From a virus, in the IMG/VR virus record IMGVR_UViG_3300048064_000724, positions 1 through 48,924 of that record: DNA of 48,924 nt, one strand, 5' to 3'. The notes beneath the pieces were generated by a model that searched no databases, was not told the DNA's origin, and saw nothing but the letters and a program-made list of their open reading frames with translations. The position numbers and the translations under genes were made by a program. Positions within the stretch are counted from its first letter, which is position 1. Each line of letters begins with the position of its first letter. This document shows, in pieces, positions 8,003 to 16,607 of this stretch.

Positions 8003-9672
8003 AGATTAAGTCTATAGAATTTAAAAATTTTGCATCTTATGGAAACTCTATTCAAAAAATAGAGTTTGAAGATAATAAGGCAGAATTACTTTTAACACTT
8101 GGAAAGAATGGCGAAGGTAAAACTACAATCGCGAATGCGATAGTATATGCCCTGTATGGAAAAGTAGAAGGTGTTAAAATGGCAGATCTTCCCAATAGAA
8201 TCAATAAAGAATTATGGGTAAGAATAGAACTTTATTGCAAAGGGACTAAGGTAGAGATTGAAAGAGGTTTAATGCCAAATAGATTTAAGGTTCTTTTAAA
8301 TGGTGTAGAATTTGATAAAGCGGGTAAAAAGTCAGTTCAAGATTATTTAGAAGAAGAAATATTTGGAATTCCATACCATGTATTTAAAAATATAATTATT
8401 CTATCTGTAAATGATTTTAAGTCTTTTTTAACCATGACAAATCATGACAAAAGACAGATCATAGATAAAATGTTCGGTTTCTCTATTCTTAACGATATGC
8501 AAAAGCAAATTAAAGAAGAAAGAAGAGACCTTAAAATAGAATTAGATTCTTATGAAAAAGAACTAAATCAGCTTAGTGAAAATATCGTCTCAGTTAATAT
8601 GAAGTTAAATCAGTTATTAGCAGAGGCAGATACTAAGAATAAAGAAGAAATAGAAGCTTTAAAAGAAAGCTTAAAAAGATATGACGCTAATAGGATTAAA
8701 TTAGAAGAAGCAAGTTCTAAAGTTTCTGAAAAAATATCAAGCAATCAAGAAACTCTTCAAGAAAAACAATCTAATTATTCAAAGCTAAAATATGAATTAG
8801 ACGAATTGAAGAAAAAACTAGCGTTATATGAAAGCGATAAATGCCCAACATGCGAAGGTGAATTGACATCTTCTTTTCACCAAGAAAGAAAAAAGGAAAT
8901 TGAAAATAAAGCCAATACTCTTCCTTCTGAAATTGAAAAAGCAGAAAAATCTGTAACTTCCATCAAAGACGATATTGCAGATTTAAGAATTAAAGATAGG
9001 GCTATTAACGATAAAGTTTCTACAATTAATACTAATATTAGAAATCTTAAAGGAGAACTTATTAAAATTAAGGATTCTTTAGGATCTAACAAAGACTTTT
9101 CTCATCTAAGACAAATCATTGAAGATTTTGAAACTCAAGAAAAAGAAAAAGCTAATAAAAAGGATGAAACATCTGGAAGTTATAATTTCTTAGAAATCTT
9201 AGAAGAAGTTTTAGGAGAAGATGGTGTTAAGAATTTAGCTGTAAAAACTATTCTTCCAGGCCTTAACGCTAATATTGCAGCGATGGGACAAACGATGCAC
9301 CTTCCATTTCATATTAGATTTGACGAAAAATTCAATTGTTTAATAAATCACTTAGGTGAAGAAATTAATCCACTTACACTTTCAACTGGTGAAAGAAAAA
9401 AAGCAGACTTTATAATTATAATAGCTATTATAAAAATACTTAAGTTAAGGTTTCCACAATTAAATCTATTATTTTTAGACGAGCTATTATCTTCAGTAGA
9501 CGCGGATGGAGTTCATAATATTCTTAAAATTTTATCACAAGTTATCAAAGATAGCAAGATTAATACGTTTGTAATTAATCACACAGTTCTTCCTCATGAA
9601 CTATTCGATAAAAAAATACAAATCTATAGAGAGAACGGATTTTCCAAACTAGATATAGAAGTTATAGAATAA
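7999..9672 (+). CDS. 46: Recombination ATPase subunit gp46 (Rad50-like)
   Basis: SMC-type ATPase partner of gp47. Walker A GKNGEGKTT at about 35-43, a long coiled coil interrupted by a CPTC zinc hook at 282-285, ABC signature LSTGERKKADF near 460 and Walker B LLFLDELLSSVD near 490. 557 aa, equal to T4 gp46 within a few residues. It ends the clamp-to-gp46 operon: the next gene is preceded by a late-type motif. Confidence 0.96.
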   Translation: MKIKSIEFKNFASYGNSIQKIEFEDNKAELLLTLGKNGEGKTTIANAIVYALYGKVEGVKMADLPNRINKELWVRIELYCKGTKVEIERGLMPNRFKVLLNGVEFDKAGKKSVQDYLEEEIFGIPYHVFKNIIILSVNDFKSFLTMTNHDKRQIIDKMFGFSILNDMQKQIKEERRDLKIELDSYEKELNQLSENIVSVNMKLNQLLAEADTKNKEEIEALKESLKRYDANRIKLEEASSKVSEKISSNQETLQEKQSNYSKLKYELDELKKKLALYESDKCPTCEGELTSSFHQERKKEIENKANTLPSEIEKAEKSVTSIKDDIADLRIKDRAINDKVSTINTNIRNLKGELIKIKDSLGSNKDFSHLRQIIEDFETQEKEKANKKDETSGSYNFLEILEEVLGEDGVKNLAVKTILPGLNANIAAMGQTMHLPFHIRFDEKFNCLINHLGEEINPLTLSTGERKKADFIIIIAIIKILKLRFPQLNLLFLDELLSSVDADGVHNILKILSQVIKDSKINTFVINHTVLPHELFDKKIQIYRENGFSKLDIEVIE

Positions 9673-9673
9673 A

Positions 9674-9681
9674 GATATATA
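9674..9681 (+). promoter_or_regulatory. Late-type motif GATATATA before the AAA+ ATPase gene
   Basis: GATATATAGTC begins at 9674, 33 bases before the ATG at 9715. The identical GATATATAGTC occurs before the gene at 21150. It belongs to an eleven-member class, the candidate -10 of the gp55-dependent promoter. Confidence 0.5.
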
Positions 9682-9714
9682 GTCTAAATATTATAAAAAA
9701 ACAGAAGTCCCGAT

Positions 9715-11070
9715 ATGAGACATAAGATATTAAAATATGATGACTATTTAGTAGAAGCTACAAAAGCCGATTCAGTAGATCCATCTATTACTAATCCTTC
9801 ATTAAATAGAGCAGCTCTTTTAATTGCAAAATTTGTAAATAAAAAGACAAAGAAAGACTTTAAGAAATTTCCATACACTATGTTTAGCGAGGTTGGTGGA
9901 GAAGAAAAACAAGGAATTATGTTTTATTCTAGTAAAGGAACAGAGTCCTTTATGGTAACATCAGCAACTGCTAAGAATCCAGGTATTGTAGGTTCTATAG
10001 TTTATTTTTCAGATGCTGCAAATATTCAATCTGACTTTTCTATTTCATCTGAAACATTCCCAATTGTCAAATTAGTTGGAGAATTTGTTAGATTAATGGA
10101 TAAAAAATACGCTGCATCTATACAAGAGTCAATGTTATTGGAAAGAAGAAAAAATAGAGCTTTTTCTAAAGAAGAGATTAAAATGATTGAAGCTAAATTA
10201 TCATCTGGTATCGCAGTAAATAAAATAGCAGATGAATTAGAAGTTCCTTACTCTTCTATCATGAACATTAAGAAAGGACAGCAGGTTAAAGTTAAGCCTT
10301 CTCCAATGGAGACAAAAAATGAAGCGACACTTGACGATAAAGTAAAATATCTAGAAGAGACTATGGAAGATATTTACGAAATATCAAGAAGAGTTGCGGC
10401 TGGTGCATTTAACTCTCTATTTATTTCAGGTAGAGCGGGTACGGGTAAAACGTATAATGTAGAAAGAGCAATGAAAGATGAAGGTCTTGTCGATGAAGAA
10501 GACTATGTGCTAGTATCAGGTGCTGCATCTGTAATTATGATGTACAAGAAATTCTACCAATATAGAAATAAAACATTAATCTTTGATGACTGTGACGCAG
10601 TATTTAGAGATGAAAACGGTAGAAACCTAATGAAAGCAGCTTTAGATACAAAGAAAATAAGAAAGATTTCTTATTTAAAAAAGACTAAAGCAGTATACGA
10701 TCCTAAAGACGTAAGCCCTGAAGAAGCATTTAATTTAGAAGAAAATGGAATTGTTCCTAATTCATTTGAATTCTCAGGAAGAGTGATATTTATTTCAAAC
10801 TTAGCAAAGGATAAAGCAGATCCAGATGGAGCAATCAGATCAAGGTCAATTTTAGTTGACGTTAATCCAGATGATGCAACCTTGATGGAAAGAATGGAAA
10901 GATTATTACCTCACTTAGAACCTACGGAAATGCCGCTTGAAGAGAAAAGAGAAATATATGAATTTATGAAAAATGCAAACGATGTTTCTATGAGAACGTT
11001 CGTTAAAGCAGCTGGTTTAAAAATGTCAGGTTTACCAAACTGGAAAAGAGCAGCAACAAGATACCTATAA
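9715..11070 (+). CDS. AAA+ ATPase with HTH segment and capsid-targeting-like N-terminus
   Basis: 451 aa. Residues 1-15 (MRHKILKYDDYLVEA) resemble the capsid-targeting peptide of T4 internal proteins (MKTYQEFIAEA) and contain LVE|A, a match to the T4 prohead protease site (L/I)xE|(A/G). Residues 20-140 are an unrecognised alpha/beta domain. Residues about 155-195 look like a helix-turn-helix (SGIAVNKIADELEVPYSSI). An AAA+ core follows, with Walker A GRAGTGKT at about 239-246 and Walker B TLIFDDCD near 290. A late motif precedes the gene, unlike the replication operon upstream. It could be a head-packaged or prohead-associated ATPase; the enzymatic target is unknown. Confidence 0.75.
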   Translation: MRHKILKYDDYLVEATKADSVDPSITNPSLNRAALLIAKFVNKKTKKDFKKFPYTMFSEVGGEEKQGIMFYSSKGTESFMVTSATAKNPGIVGSIVYFSDAANIQSDFSISSETFPIVKLVGEFVRLMDKKYAASIQESMLLERRKNRAFSKEEIKMIEAKLSSGIAVNKIADELEVPYSSIMNIKKGQQVKVKPSPMETKNEATLDDKVKYLEETMEDIYEISRRVAAGAFNSLFISGRAGTGKTYNVERAMKDEGLVDEEDYVLVSGAASVIMMYKKFYQYRNKTLIFDDCDAVFRDENGRNLMKAALDTKKIRKISYLKKTKAVYDPKDVSPEEAFNLEENGIVPNSFEFSGRVIFISNLAKDKADPDGAIRSRSILVDVNPDDATLMERMERLLPHLEPTEMPLEEKREIYEFMKNANDVSMRTFVKAAGLKMSGLPNWKRAATRYL

Positions 11071-11073
11071 TAA

Positions 11074-11970
11074 ATGGCAACATACAATCTTAAATATAAT
11101 TCTGACGACGCGATAATTAGACACATTATAATAGGTCTTTTAGCCGATTTGAATAATAAAGTTTGGTTTCAGCGACAAGTAGATAAAAATACTAGAAAAG
11201 ACATAGACGTTCCCTTCTATTATTCAATCACTGGAGACGATCAATTTCTAAGAGATAATTTTTTATTTACGACTCCAACCGGAGAAGACTGTTATCCAGA
11301 TCCTGGGTTTGCAGATGGAAATTACGATGTAGTTCCAAGAGGAGTTGCAAGAATATCTTCTATTTCTATAGATTCTTCTAAGCTTGTAAATAGAAGAATT
11401 ATGGGAGAATATACGAGACTAGATCAAGAAGGATCTCTTCAGTCATATTCTTCTGAATTTGAAATGATACCTATAACACTAAACTTTGACATTGAAATCT
11501 TAGTGTCTTCGACATTAGACGCACTAAAGATTACGGAAATGATAATCAAAAGATTATACAAATCTAATTACTTTAATGTTGAAGTTGGACACTTAGATGA
11601 AGGAACATATAGACTAGCGTCTTATTACGCTCTCCCAGACGACTATACTGTTGAAAGTCCTATTGATTTTGGATTTGACGATAAAGATAAATATAACATT
11701 ACGTTTCCAATTGAAGTTAACTCATTTATTCCTTCATTCTCAAACACACCTGACGGAGGAGCTGGAACTGGAGGCGAAGGAGGAAGTGTATCTTATGGGC
11801 CAAATGGAGCTAGACACTATGGTGGAGGTGGAAACTCTGAATTTCATTCAGGTAATAGAATGTTTGAAATTAAACAAAAGTCTATTACTTCCAACCGGGG
11901 AGAATCTCAGAACAAGCAAATTCAAGCAAAAGAAGACGATCCTAACATAATTGATGAAAACGACATATAA
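11074..11970 (+). CDS. 15: Tail terminator / sheath stabiliser (gp15-like)
   Basis: 298 aa (T4 gp15 is 272). The N-terminal pattern LLADLNNKVWFQRQVDK followed by IDVPFYYSITGDDQFLRDN parallels T4 gp15 (LFSNIQIKRQL, then IRVPITYASKEHFMMKL). VPRGVARISSISID parallels the ILPRINLHLVDF segment, and MIPITLNFDIEILV with the helix after it parallels MIYELSIFTRYEDD. In T4 gp15 caps the finished tail tube and sheath and joins the head. After residue 225 this protein has a glycine-rich stretch and a polar tail not needed for the core fold. It follows the AAA+ gene by three bases and is likely in the same late transcript. Confidence 0.75.
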   Translation: MATYNLKYNSDDAIIRHIIIGLLADLNNKVWFQRQVDKNTRKDIDVPFYYSITGDDQFLRDNFLFTTPTGEDCYPDPGFADGNYDVVPRGVARISSISIDSSKLVNRRIMGEYTRLDQEGSLQSYSSEFEMIPITLNFDIEILVSSTLDALKITEMIIKRLYKSNYFNVEVGHLDEGTYRLASYYALPDDYTVESPIDFGFDDKDKYNITFPIEVNSFIPSFSNTPDGGAGTGGEGGSVSYGPNGARHYGGGGNSEFHSGNRMFEIKQKSITSNRGESQNKQIQAKEDDPNIIDENDI

Positions 11971-11974
11971 TACA

Positions 11975-11982
11975 GATATATA
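11975..11982 (+). promoter_or_regulatory. Late-type motif GATATATA before the 250-aa gene
   Basis: CAGATATATACATAAATA: the GATATATA core is at 11975-11982, 32 bases before the ATG at 12015. Confidence 0.45.
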
Positions 11983-12014
11983 CATAAATAATAAAAAATT
12001 AAATAAATAATAAA

Positions 12015-12767
12015 ATGGCAAACATATTAGCTCCTTTCGTAAAAAATGAAGAATCTCTTCAATTCTATTTAAACGGTAGAACTTACGAAATAAAAGAAAA
12101 TAACGTTGAAATTATTGAAAATCCTAAGAATTCAAATTTACTATCTGCTATTTCTGCATTTGAAAGTTTCGAGTTTTTAAATGAAACTATAAGATGGTAT
12201 CACGGATCTACTAAATTTATTTACAATATCGAAGAAGGTAAATTTTACAACAACAACACTGAGATCTTAGAATCTTTTTCTAACTTTGCATTAAATAGCG
12301 GTTTAGTTAGATACGAAAATAAAAATAAAGCTGAGTTATTTGAAAGTCTTTCTTCTATTATAGAAAACTTTATGGTAGTAGATTTTGCTACTACATACAA
12401 GAGAGGAGGTGTCACTGTTGATTTATTTAAATTAGATGAAAATCTATTTATTTCAAGATACAACGAAGACACCAAATTATCTAAATTTTTCTCAGCATCT
12501 GCGAATGAAGCAGTAGAATACATTAAAGCTGAAACATCTGAAGATGCATCTCCAGTCGTAATCGAAATGCTAGAAGGAGAATTAGCAGAAGAGGCAAAAA
12601 AATCTAAAGAGATTTCTAAATATGAAGATATGATTTCTTTCTTAAAAGACCAAAGAGGTTTATTAGCTGAGGCTGATAAATCAATTGAAGAAATTAAAGA
12701 AGCTGATTCTTTAATTAATTCTGAAATTAAATCTTGGGAAGAAAAGATTGAAGCATTAAAAGCATAA
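12015..12767 (+). CDS. Late protein of unknown function, 250 aa
   Basis: Preceded by a late-type motif and followed by a strong terminator, so it is probably monocistronic and virion-related. Residues 1-175 look like a mixed alpha/beta domain beginning with a beta-hairpin (LQFYLNGRTYEIKENNVEII). Residues about 180-250 are a charged coiled coil. No capsid-targeting peptide and no recognised family. Leader AATAAATAATAAAATGG is almost identical to those of the capsid gene and of the 47846 gene. Confidence 0.75.
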   Translation: MANILAPFVKNEESLQFYLNGRTYEIKENNVEIIENPKNSNLLSAISAFESFEFLNETIRWYHGSTKFIYNIEEGKFYNNNTEILESFSNFALNSGLVRYENKNKAELFESLSSIIENFMVVDFATTYKRGGVTVDLFKLDENLFISRYNEDTKLSKFFSASANEAVEYIKAETSEDASPVVIEMLEGELAEEAKKSKEISKYEDMISFLKDQRGLLAEADKSIEEIKEADSLINSEIKSWEEKIEALKA

Positions 12768-12791
12768 GACGTATCATCGAATTATAAAGAA

Positions 12792-12812
12792 GGGACCATC
12801 GGTCCCTTTTTT
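12792..12812 (+). terminator. Intrinsic terminator before gp55
   Basis: Stem GGGACC/GGTCCC (12792-12797/12801-12806) with loop ATC, followed by TTTTTT. It isolates gp55 from the late gene upstream. Confidence 0.88.
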
Positions 12813-12819
12813 AGGTAAT

Positions 12820-12846
12820 AAACTTTTTAACATTTGAGAGTATAAT
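12820..12846 (+). promoter_or_regulatory. AAAC-N17-TATAAT promoter for gp55
   Basis: AAAC at 12820-12823, 17 bases, then G and TATAAT at 12841-12846. The GTG start at 12871 is 24 bases further on. It sits directly after a terminator. Confidence 0.55.
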
Positions 12847-12870
12847 CTGTATAAATAAACAATATACATT

Positions 12871-13254
12871 GTGGCTAAAAGAAGAAAATCAAAAAACTAT
12901 CTAAATAATAGAGATCTTTACGATCAAATGGTTCTTTCTAAAGAGCAGGATAAATTAACCAGAGACGCAGAAAAAATGTTAATTCTTCTCGCAGAAAAGG
13001 CAATTAACCGTATGAAATATGTAAGCGAAGACGACAGAAACGATTGTCTACAGTTTGCTATTTTAGATCTTTTAAAATATTGGAGAAATTTTAATCCAAA
13101 ATATCCAAACGCATTTGCCTATTTTACGGAAATAGCAAAAAGGGGTTATGCAAAGGGATGGAATAAGATTCACCCTCAAAAATATAAAGGAACTTTATCC
13201 ATAGACAAGGGATCAGGCAACTCTGAAAATCAAACAGGAATTTACAGCATCTAA
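12871..13254 (+). CDS. 55: Late sigma factor (gp55-like)
   Basis: 127 aa, GTG start. The stretch YLNNRDLYDQMV parallels T4 gp55 YVNNKELLQAII; MLILLAEKAINR parallels MLIAEGLSKRF; and FNPKYPNAFAYFTEIAKRGYAK parallels the YKNPHAYITQACFNAFVQ region 2 segment. This is the divergent sigma that directs host RNA polymerase to late promoters. T4 gp55 is 185 aa; the present protein lacks the T4 C-terminal segment carrying the clamp-binding tail (LDFLY), and ends GIYSI. The next gene starts in the stop codon (TAATG). The GATATATA motif class in this window is its likely target. Confidence 0.82.
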   Translation: MAKRRKSKNYLNNRDLYDQMVLSKEQDKLTRDAEKMLILLAEKAINRMKYVSEDDRNDCLQFAILDLLKYWRNFNPKYPNAFAYFTEIAKRGYAKGWNKIHPQKYKGTLSIDKGSGNSENQTGIYSI

Positions 13255-13742
13255 TGTCAATAAAGAATGTTAAACCAACTAAAAATTCAGGATTTAATCA
13301 AGGTTATTTTAAACCTAATAATCCTTCTAAATATGCAGGACCTACTCCTATCATATATAGAAGTTCCTGGGAACGTAAGTTTATGATGTGGTGTGACAAA
13401 AATGAAAAAGTAAGTATGTGGTCAAGTGAACCAGTTGAAATACCCTATTGGTCAAGGCAAGATTCTACTAAAAGAAAATATTATCCTGATTTTTATTTTA
13501 AAGCAATTCAACCCGATGACAGTGTTAAAGAATATTTAGTAGAAATTAAACCAAAACAACAAATTCAGAAGCCTGAACCACCTAAGGTAAATTCTAAAAA
13601 AGCACTAAAATCTTATAAGTTTTTGGCTGAGCAATACGTTAAAAATATGGATAAATATAATGCAGCTAAAGAATTCTGTTCTCAGCGAAATTGGAATTTT
13701 ATAGTATTAACAGAAGAAACGATAATCAATGGATTACATTAA
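13254..13742 (+). CDS. 4: Head completion protein (gp4-like, TnsA-fold nuclease)
   Basis: 162 aa. IIYRSSWERKFMMWCDKN, then WSSEPVEIPYW, YYPDFYF and LVEIKPK is the recognisable pattern of the T4 gp4/50 head completion family, with a TnsA-like PD-(D/E)xK arrangement: E40, D79 and E97-x-K99. In T4 the protein finishes filled heads before tail attachment. It starts within the gp55 stop codon. Family call is good; whether the nuclease centre is active is not known. Confidence 0.82.
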   Translation: MSIKNVKPTKNSGFNQGYFKPNNPSKYAGPTPIIYRSSWERKFMMWCDKNEKVSMWSSEPVEIPYWSRQDSTKRKYYPDFYFKAIQPDDSVKEYLVEIKPKQQIQKPEPPKVNSKKALKSYKFLAEQYVKNMDKYNAAKEFCSQRNWNFIVLTEETIINGLH

Positions 13743-13760
13743 ACATATAAATTTTAAAAC

Positions 13761-14333
13761 ATGATAGCAGTATTTGATGATTTTATACAAGACGAACAAT
13801 TATTAAAAGACATTTTAAAAGAAGGAGATAACTTTTATGTTCCAACAGGGGATTATAAATATTGGAAAGGATGGTGGAATAAACCTGCCGCAAATATTAA
13901 GCAAAGATTGGCAGAATATATCTGGAAAGATAATCTTCCAGTTAAATTAAACATGGAAGTTAATGGATTTGAATATTGGACGGGTTTACAAACCGCAGCA
14001 GAAGATGGTAGAAGAAATTATTTAGAACTACACTTTGACGATGACGTACAGTATAGACAAAAAACAGGAAATAGAATGTTTCCAGTTTTAGGATGTGTTT
14101 ACTATCCACCTGGTTTTGATTTTAAAGGAGGAGATTTACACATTTATACAGACGGAGAAGAAAACACACCAGAGGTTATTAAAACTAGACCAAATAGATT
14201 AGTTATTTTTAACCCAGGTGAAGTTGTTCACGGAGTTGACACTGTAACTGAAGGAAAAAGAGGAGCAATTGCAATAAACGTATGGGCTGAAGAGCCATGG
14301 TCAGTTGGCCAAGGTTTTATTAAAGTTGAATAA
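13761..14333 (+). CDS. 2-oxoglutarate/Fe(II)-dependent oxygenase
   Basis: 190 aa, prolyl-4-hydroxylase-like double-stranded beta-helix. The iron ligands H91-x-D93 (LHFDDD) and H157 (GEVVHGV) are present, with R167 about ten residues later to bind 2-oxoglutarate. GGDLHIYT and RLVIFNPG are typical framework strands. Such oxygenases are frequent in marine myoviruses, but their substrates are mostly unknown. It sits among head genes, so virion protein hydroxylation is one possibility; DNA base modification is another. The fold call is strong, the role is not. Confidence 0.85.
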   Translation: MIAVFDDFIQDEQLLKDILKEGDNFYVPTGDYKYWKGWWNKPAANIKQRLAEYIWKDNLPVKLNMEVNGFEYWTGLQTAAEDGRRNYLELHFDDDVQYRQKTGNRMFPVLGCVYYPPGFDFKGGDLHIYTDGEENTPEVIKTRPNRLVIFNPGEVVHGVDTVTEGKRGAIAINVWAEEPWSVGQGFIKVE

Positions 14334-14342
14334 ACAGGATTA

Positions 14343-14939
14343 ATGGGCTACATTAAGGAAGAAATTAAAAAATTAGTAAAGGGTAAGGGTAAGGCTAAAG
14401 CGTCTAAGGAATCTTTATCTTGGTTCGAAGATAGTCTTAATGATAGAAAGAATAAATCCGTTATGCCAATAAGGTCTAGGTTTATTCCAGGTAAAATGTA
14501 TATTTTTGAATATAACCCAATTACTGAAGGTATTCCATGGTATGATGATAATCCTATTGTTTTGGCATTAGACCCGTATGACGGAGATGATATAGGAATA
14601 AATGTTTCCATGTTACCTCCTAAGTTTAGAGAACAATTTTTAGATGAAATATATGACAGATATCAATCTACAATAAAAAGAGCTTCAAAGACAGATAATG
14701 CTAAAAATCAACGAGGATTATTAACATTTTCATATCAAGGAGCTAAGGCATATTTAGAGCAACGTGGATATGATTTTGCAATTAGAAGATATAAACCTTC
14801 TAGAAAATCAAATCAGGCAGTGATTGCATATAAAGATTGGTGTAAAATAGCTATTTGTGATTTTAATTCTTTAAATGGAATAACAAAAAATGAGCTAAAT
14901 AGATTATTTGAAGATCATCGTAGAAAGAAGAATATATAA
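14343..14939 (+). CDS. Conserved phage protein, 198 aa, function unknown
   Basis: Basic N-terminus (KKLVKGKGKAKASK), then PGKMYIFEYNPITEG with IPWYDDNPIVLALDPYD and INVSMLPPKFREQFLDEIYDRY. From memory, this YxP-PYYDxxPLVxxL arrangement is shared by proteins of marine T4-like phages that have been labelled structural or DNA end protector; I cannot verify that here. The position between gp4-like, oxygenase and portal genes supports a head or DNA-end role. Confidence 0.65.
   Translation: MGYIKEEIKKLVKGKGKAKASKESLSWFEDSLNDRKNKSVMPIRSRFIPGKMYIFEYNPITEGIPWYDDNPIVLALDPYDGDDIGINVSMLPPKFREQFLDEIYDRYQSTIKRASKTDNAKNQRGLLTFSYQGAKAYLEQRGYDFAIRRYKPSRKSNQAVIAYKDWCKIAICDFNSLNGITKNELNRLFEDHRRKKNI
14930..14938 (+). 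promoter_or_regulatory. Late-type motif GAATATATA before the portal gene
   Basis: GAATATATAAAG overlaps the end of the 198-aa gene; the motif ends 34 bases before the portal ATG at 14973. Confidence 0.45.
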
Positions 14940-14972
14940 AGAGAAAGTATAATACAATTGTAAATTTAACAC

Positions 14973-16568
14973 ATGGCAGGTTTTATAGAAAGAAATGGAC
15001 CATTAAGTACCGGTAAAAGACCGTTCACACTAAGTGATACACTAAAAAGACTCTCGTCTTTTGGAATGTATTACGATGATTTAGTCTTAAGGCAGTCTCA
15101 GGCAATAGGTCCAGTAGAAGATGAATTTGGATATGGCCAAATGAATCAAATGGGTCTAGACGACGATAATATGTATGGCGCATTCGCCGCATTATCGATG
15201 GCAGACACCAACATGAGAAAAAATATTCCTTTCTTTGATCAAGGCTATGAAGGTAAAAGAGACGAATTAAGAAGATTTTCAACCCATGACGAAATAGAAG
15301 ATATATTAGATATTTTATGTGATGAGTCTATCGTATATGATAACAAAAACTTTATTGGAAATCCAGAACTTATTGGAATGGATGTTTCTGAAGAAGTTAC
15401 TAAATATTTAAATAAATCTTTTAGGGATATTTACCAATACTTTGGTTTTAATCAAGATCAATCAGCATGGTACTTCTTTAGAAAATTCTTAATTGATGGT
15501 TATCTTTCTTTTGAAATTATTTATAGCCCTGAGCAAGATCAGATTATAGGATTTAAAGAAATAGATCCTATTACATTAATGCCAGGTTATAATAAAGATG
15601 ACGGTAAAAAGGTATGGATTCAATTTAAAGACGATCCGGTTAAGGAGAGGGTCCTATATGATTCACAGATCATCTATCTTTCTTATTCTTCAATAACCAC
15701 TGCATCTAGGGTAAGTTACTTAGAAAGACTCGTAAGAGCCTTTAACTTGATGAGAATTATGGAACATACTAGAGTTATCTGGGCAGTTACTAATTCTTCG
15801 TATAGAATGAAGTTTATTATTCCTGTTGGTGGTAAATCTAAAACAAGAGCAAAACAATCTCTTGCACAATTAATGGGTAATTATAAAGAAGTTGTAGACT
15901 TTGATTGGGATTCAGCTACATTAGCGACTAATGGAAAACCAATGCTTCAATTTAACAAAGAATACTGGTTACCATCTAAAGAAGGAGAATCTCCAGAGAT
16001 TGAAACTTTAGGAGGAGACGGTCCTGAATTATCAGATACAGAAGCACTTAAATATTTCAATGATAAATTAAAAATGGTTTCTAAAATACCATTCAATAGA
16101 TTTATGTATGAAGACGGTGGAGGTGACTTTAATTTAGCAGCCGATGGTATGATTAGAGATGAAATTAAGTTTTCTAAATTTATCAAAAGATTACGTTCTT
16201 CTTTCCAAGAAATTTTAGTAAAACCACTATGGTTACAAATGTGTCTTAAGTTTCCTGAATTTAAAGATGATGCAGGGTTTAGAACTCAAATAGCTATTCA
16301 ATTTAATGAAGAGAATATGTTTGCTGAATTAAAGCAGATGGAAATCATGGAGAAACGATTAGACTTTATATCTACAATGCAAGATTCTCTAATGAAAACA
16401 GATCCAGTTACTATGGAAGAAATGCCATACTTTGATATGGAATTCTTAGTTGATAGATACTTGAAATTATCACCTGACGATAAAGCAGCTAATTTATCAT
16501 ATAGACAAAGACAGGCTAAAGAAGATGCAGAAGAACCAGAGGTAGATCCAATGGACATGGGCTTCTAG
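14973..16568 (+). CDS. 20: Portal vertex protein (gp20)
   Basis: 531 aa, essentially the T4 gp20 length (524). The central segment with SYLERLVRAFNLMRIMEHTRVIW, then RMKFIIPVGG and an arginine-rich helix, corresponds to the T4 SYLHRAIRPxNxLRMIEDAxVIYRxxRAPERRVFYIDVG region. The IPFNRFMYEDGGG stretch and the C-terminal helical region also fit. Forms the dodecameric ring through which DNA is packaged and ejected. It is followed after 39 bases by the core protein and then protease-scaffold, the same order as in T4. Confidence 0.93.
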   Translation: MAGFIERNGPLSTGKRPFTLSDTLKRLSSFGMYYDDLVLRQSQAIGPVEDEFGYGQMNQMGLDDDNMYGAFAALSMADTNMRKNIPFFDQGYEGKRDELRRFSTHDEIEDILDILCDESIVYDNKNFIGNPELIGMDVSEEVTKYLNKSFRDIYQYFGFNQDQSAWYFFRKFLIDGYLSFEIIYSPEQDQIIGFKEIDPITLMPGYNKDDGKKVWIQFKDDPVKERVLYDSQIIYLSYSSITTASRVSYLERLVRAFNLMRIMEHTRVIWAVTNSSYRMKFIIPVGGKSKTRAKQSLAQLMGNYKEVVDFDWDSATLATNGKPMLQFNKEYWLPSKEGESPEIETLGGDGPELSDTEALKYFNDKLKMVSKIPFNRFMYEDGGGDFNLAADGMIRDEIKFSKFIKRLRSSFQEILVKPLWLQMCLKFPEFKDDAGFRTQIAIQFNEENMFAELKQMEIMEKRLDFISTMQDSLMKTDPVTMEEMPYFDMEFLVDRYLKLSPDDKAANLSYRQRQAKEDAEEPEVDPMDMGF

Positions 16569-16573
16569 AAAAA

Positions 16574-16582
16574 GAATATATA
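16574..16582 (+). promoter_or_regulatory. Late-type motif GAATATATA before the core protein gene
   Basis: GAATATATAATC starts six bases after the portal stop codon, 25 bases before the ATG at 16608. Confidence 0.45.
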
Positions 16583-16607
16583 ATCAATAGTGAAAATATA
16601 AAATAAG

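Noticed and set aside
11651-11950. 99-aa + strand frame
   Set aside because: Out-of-frame within the gp15-like gene; K/E/L composition without a plausible fold.
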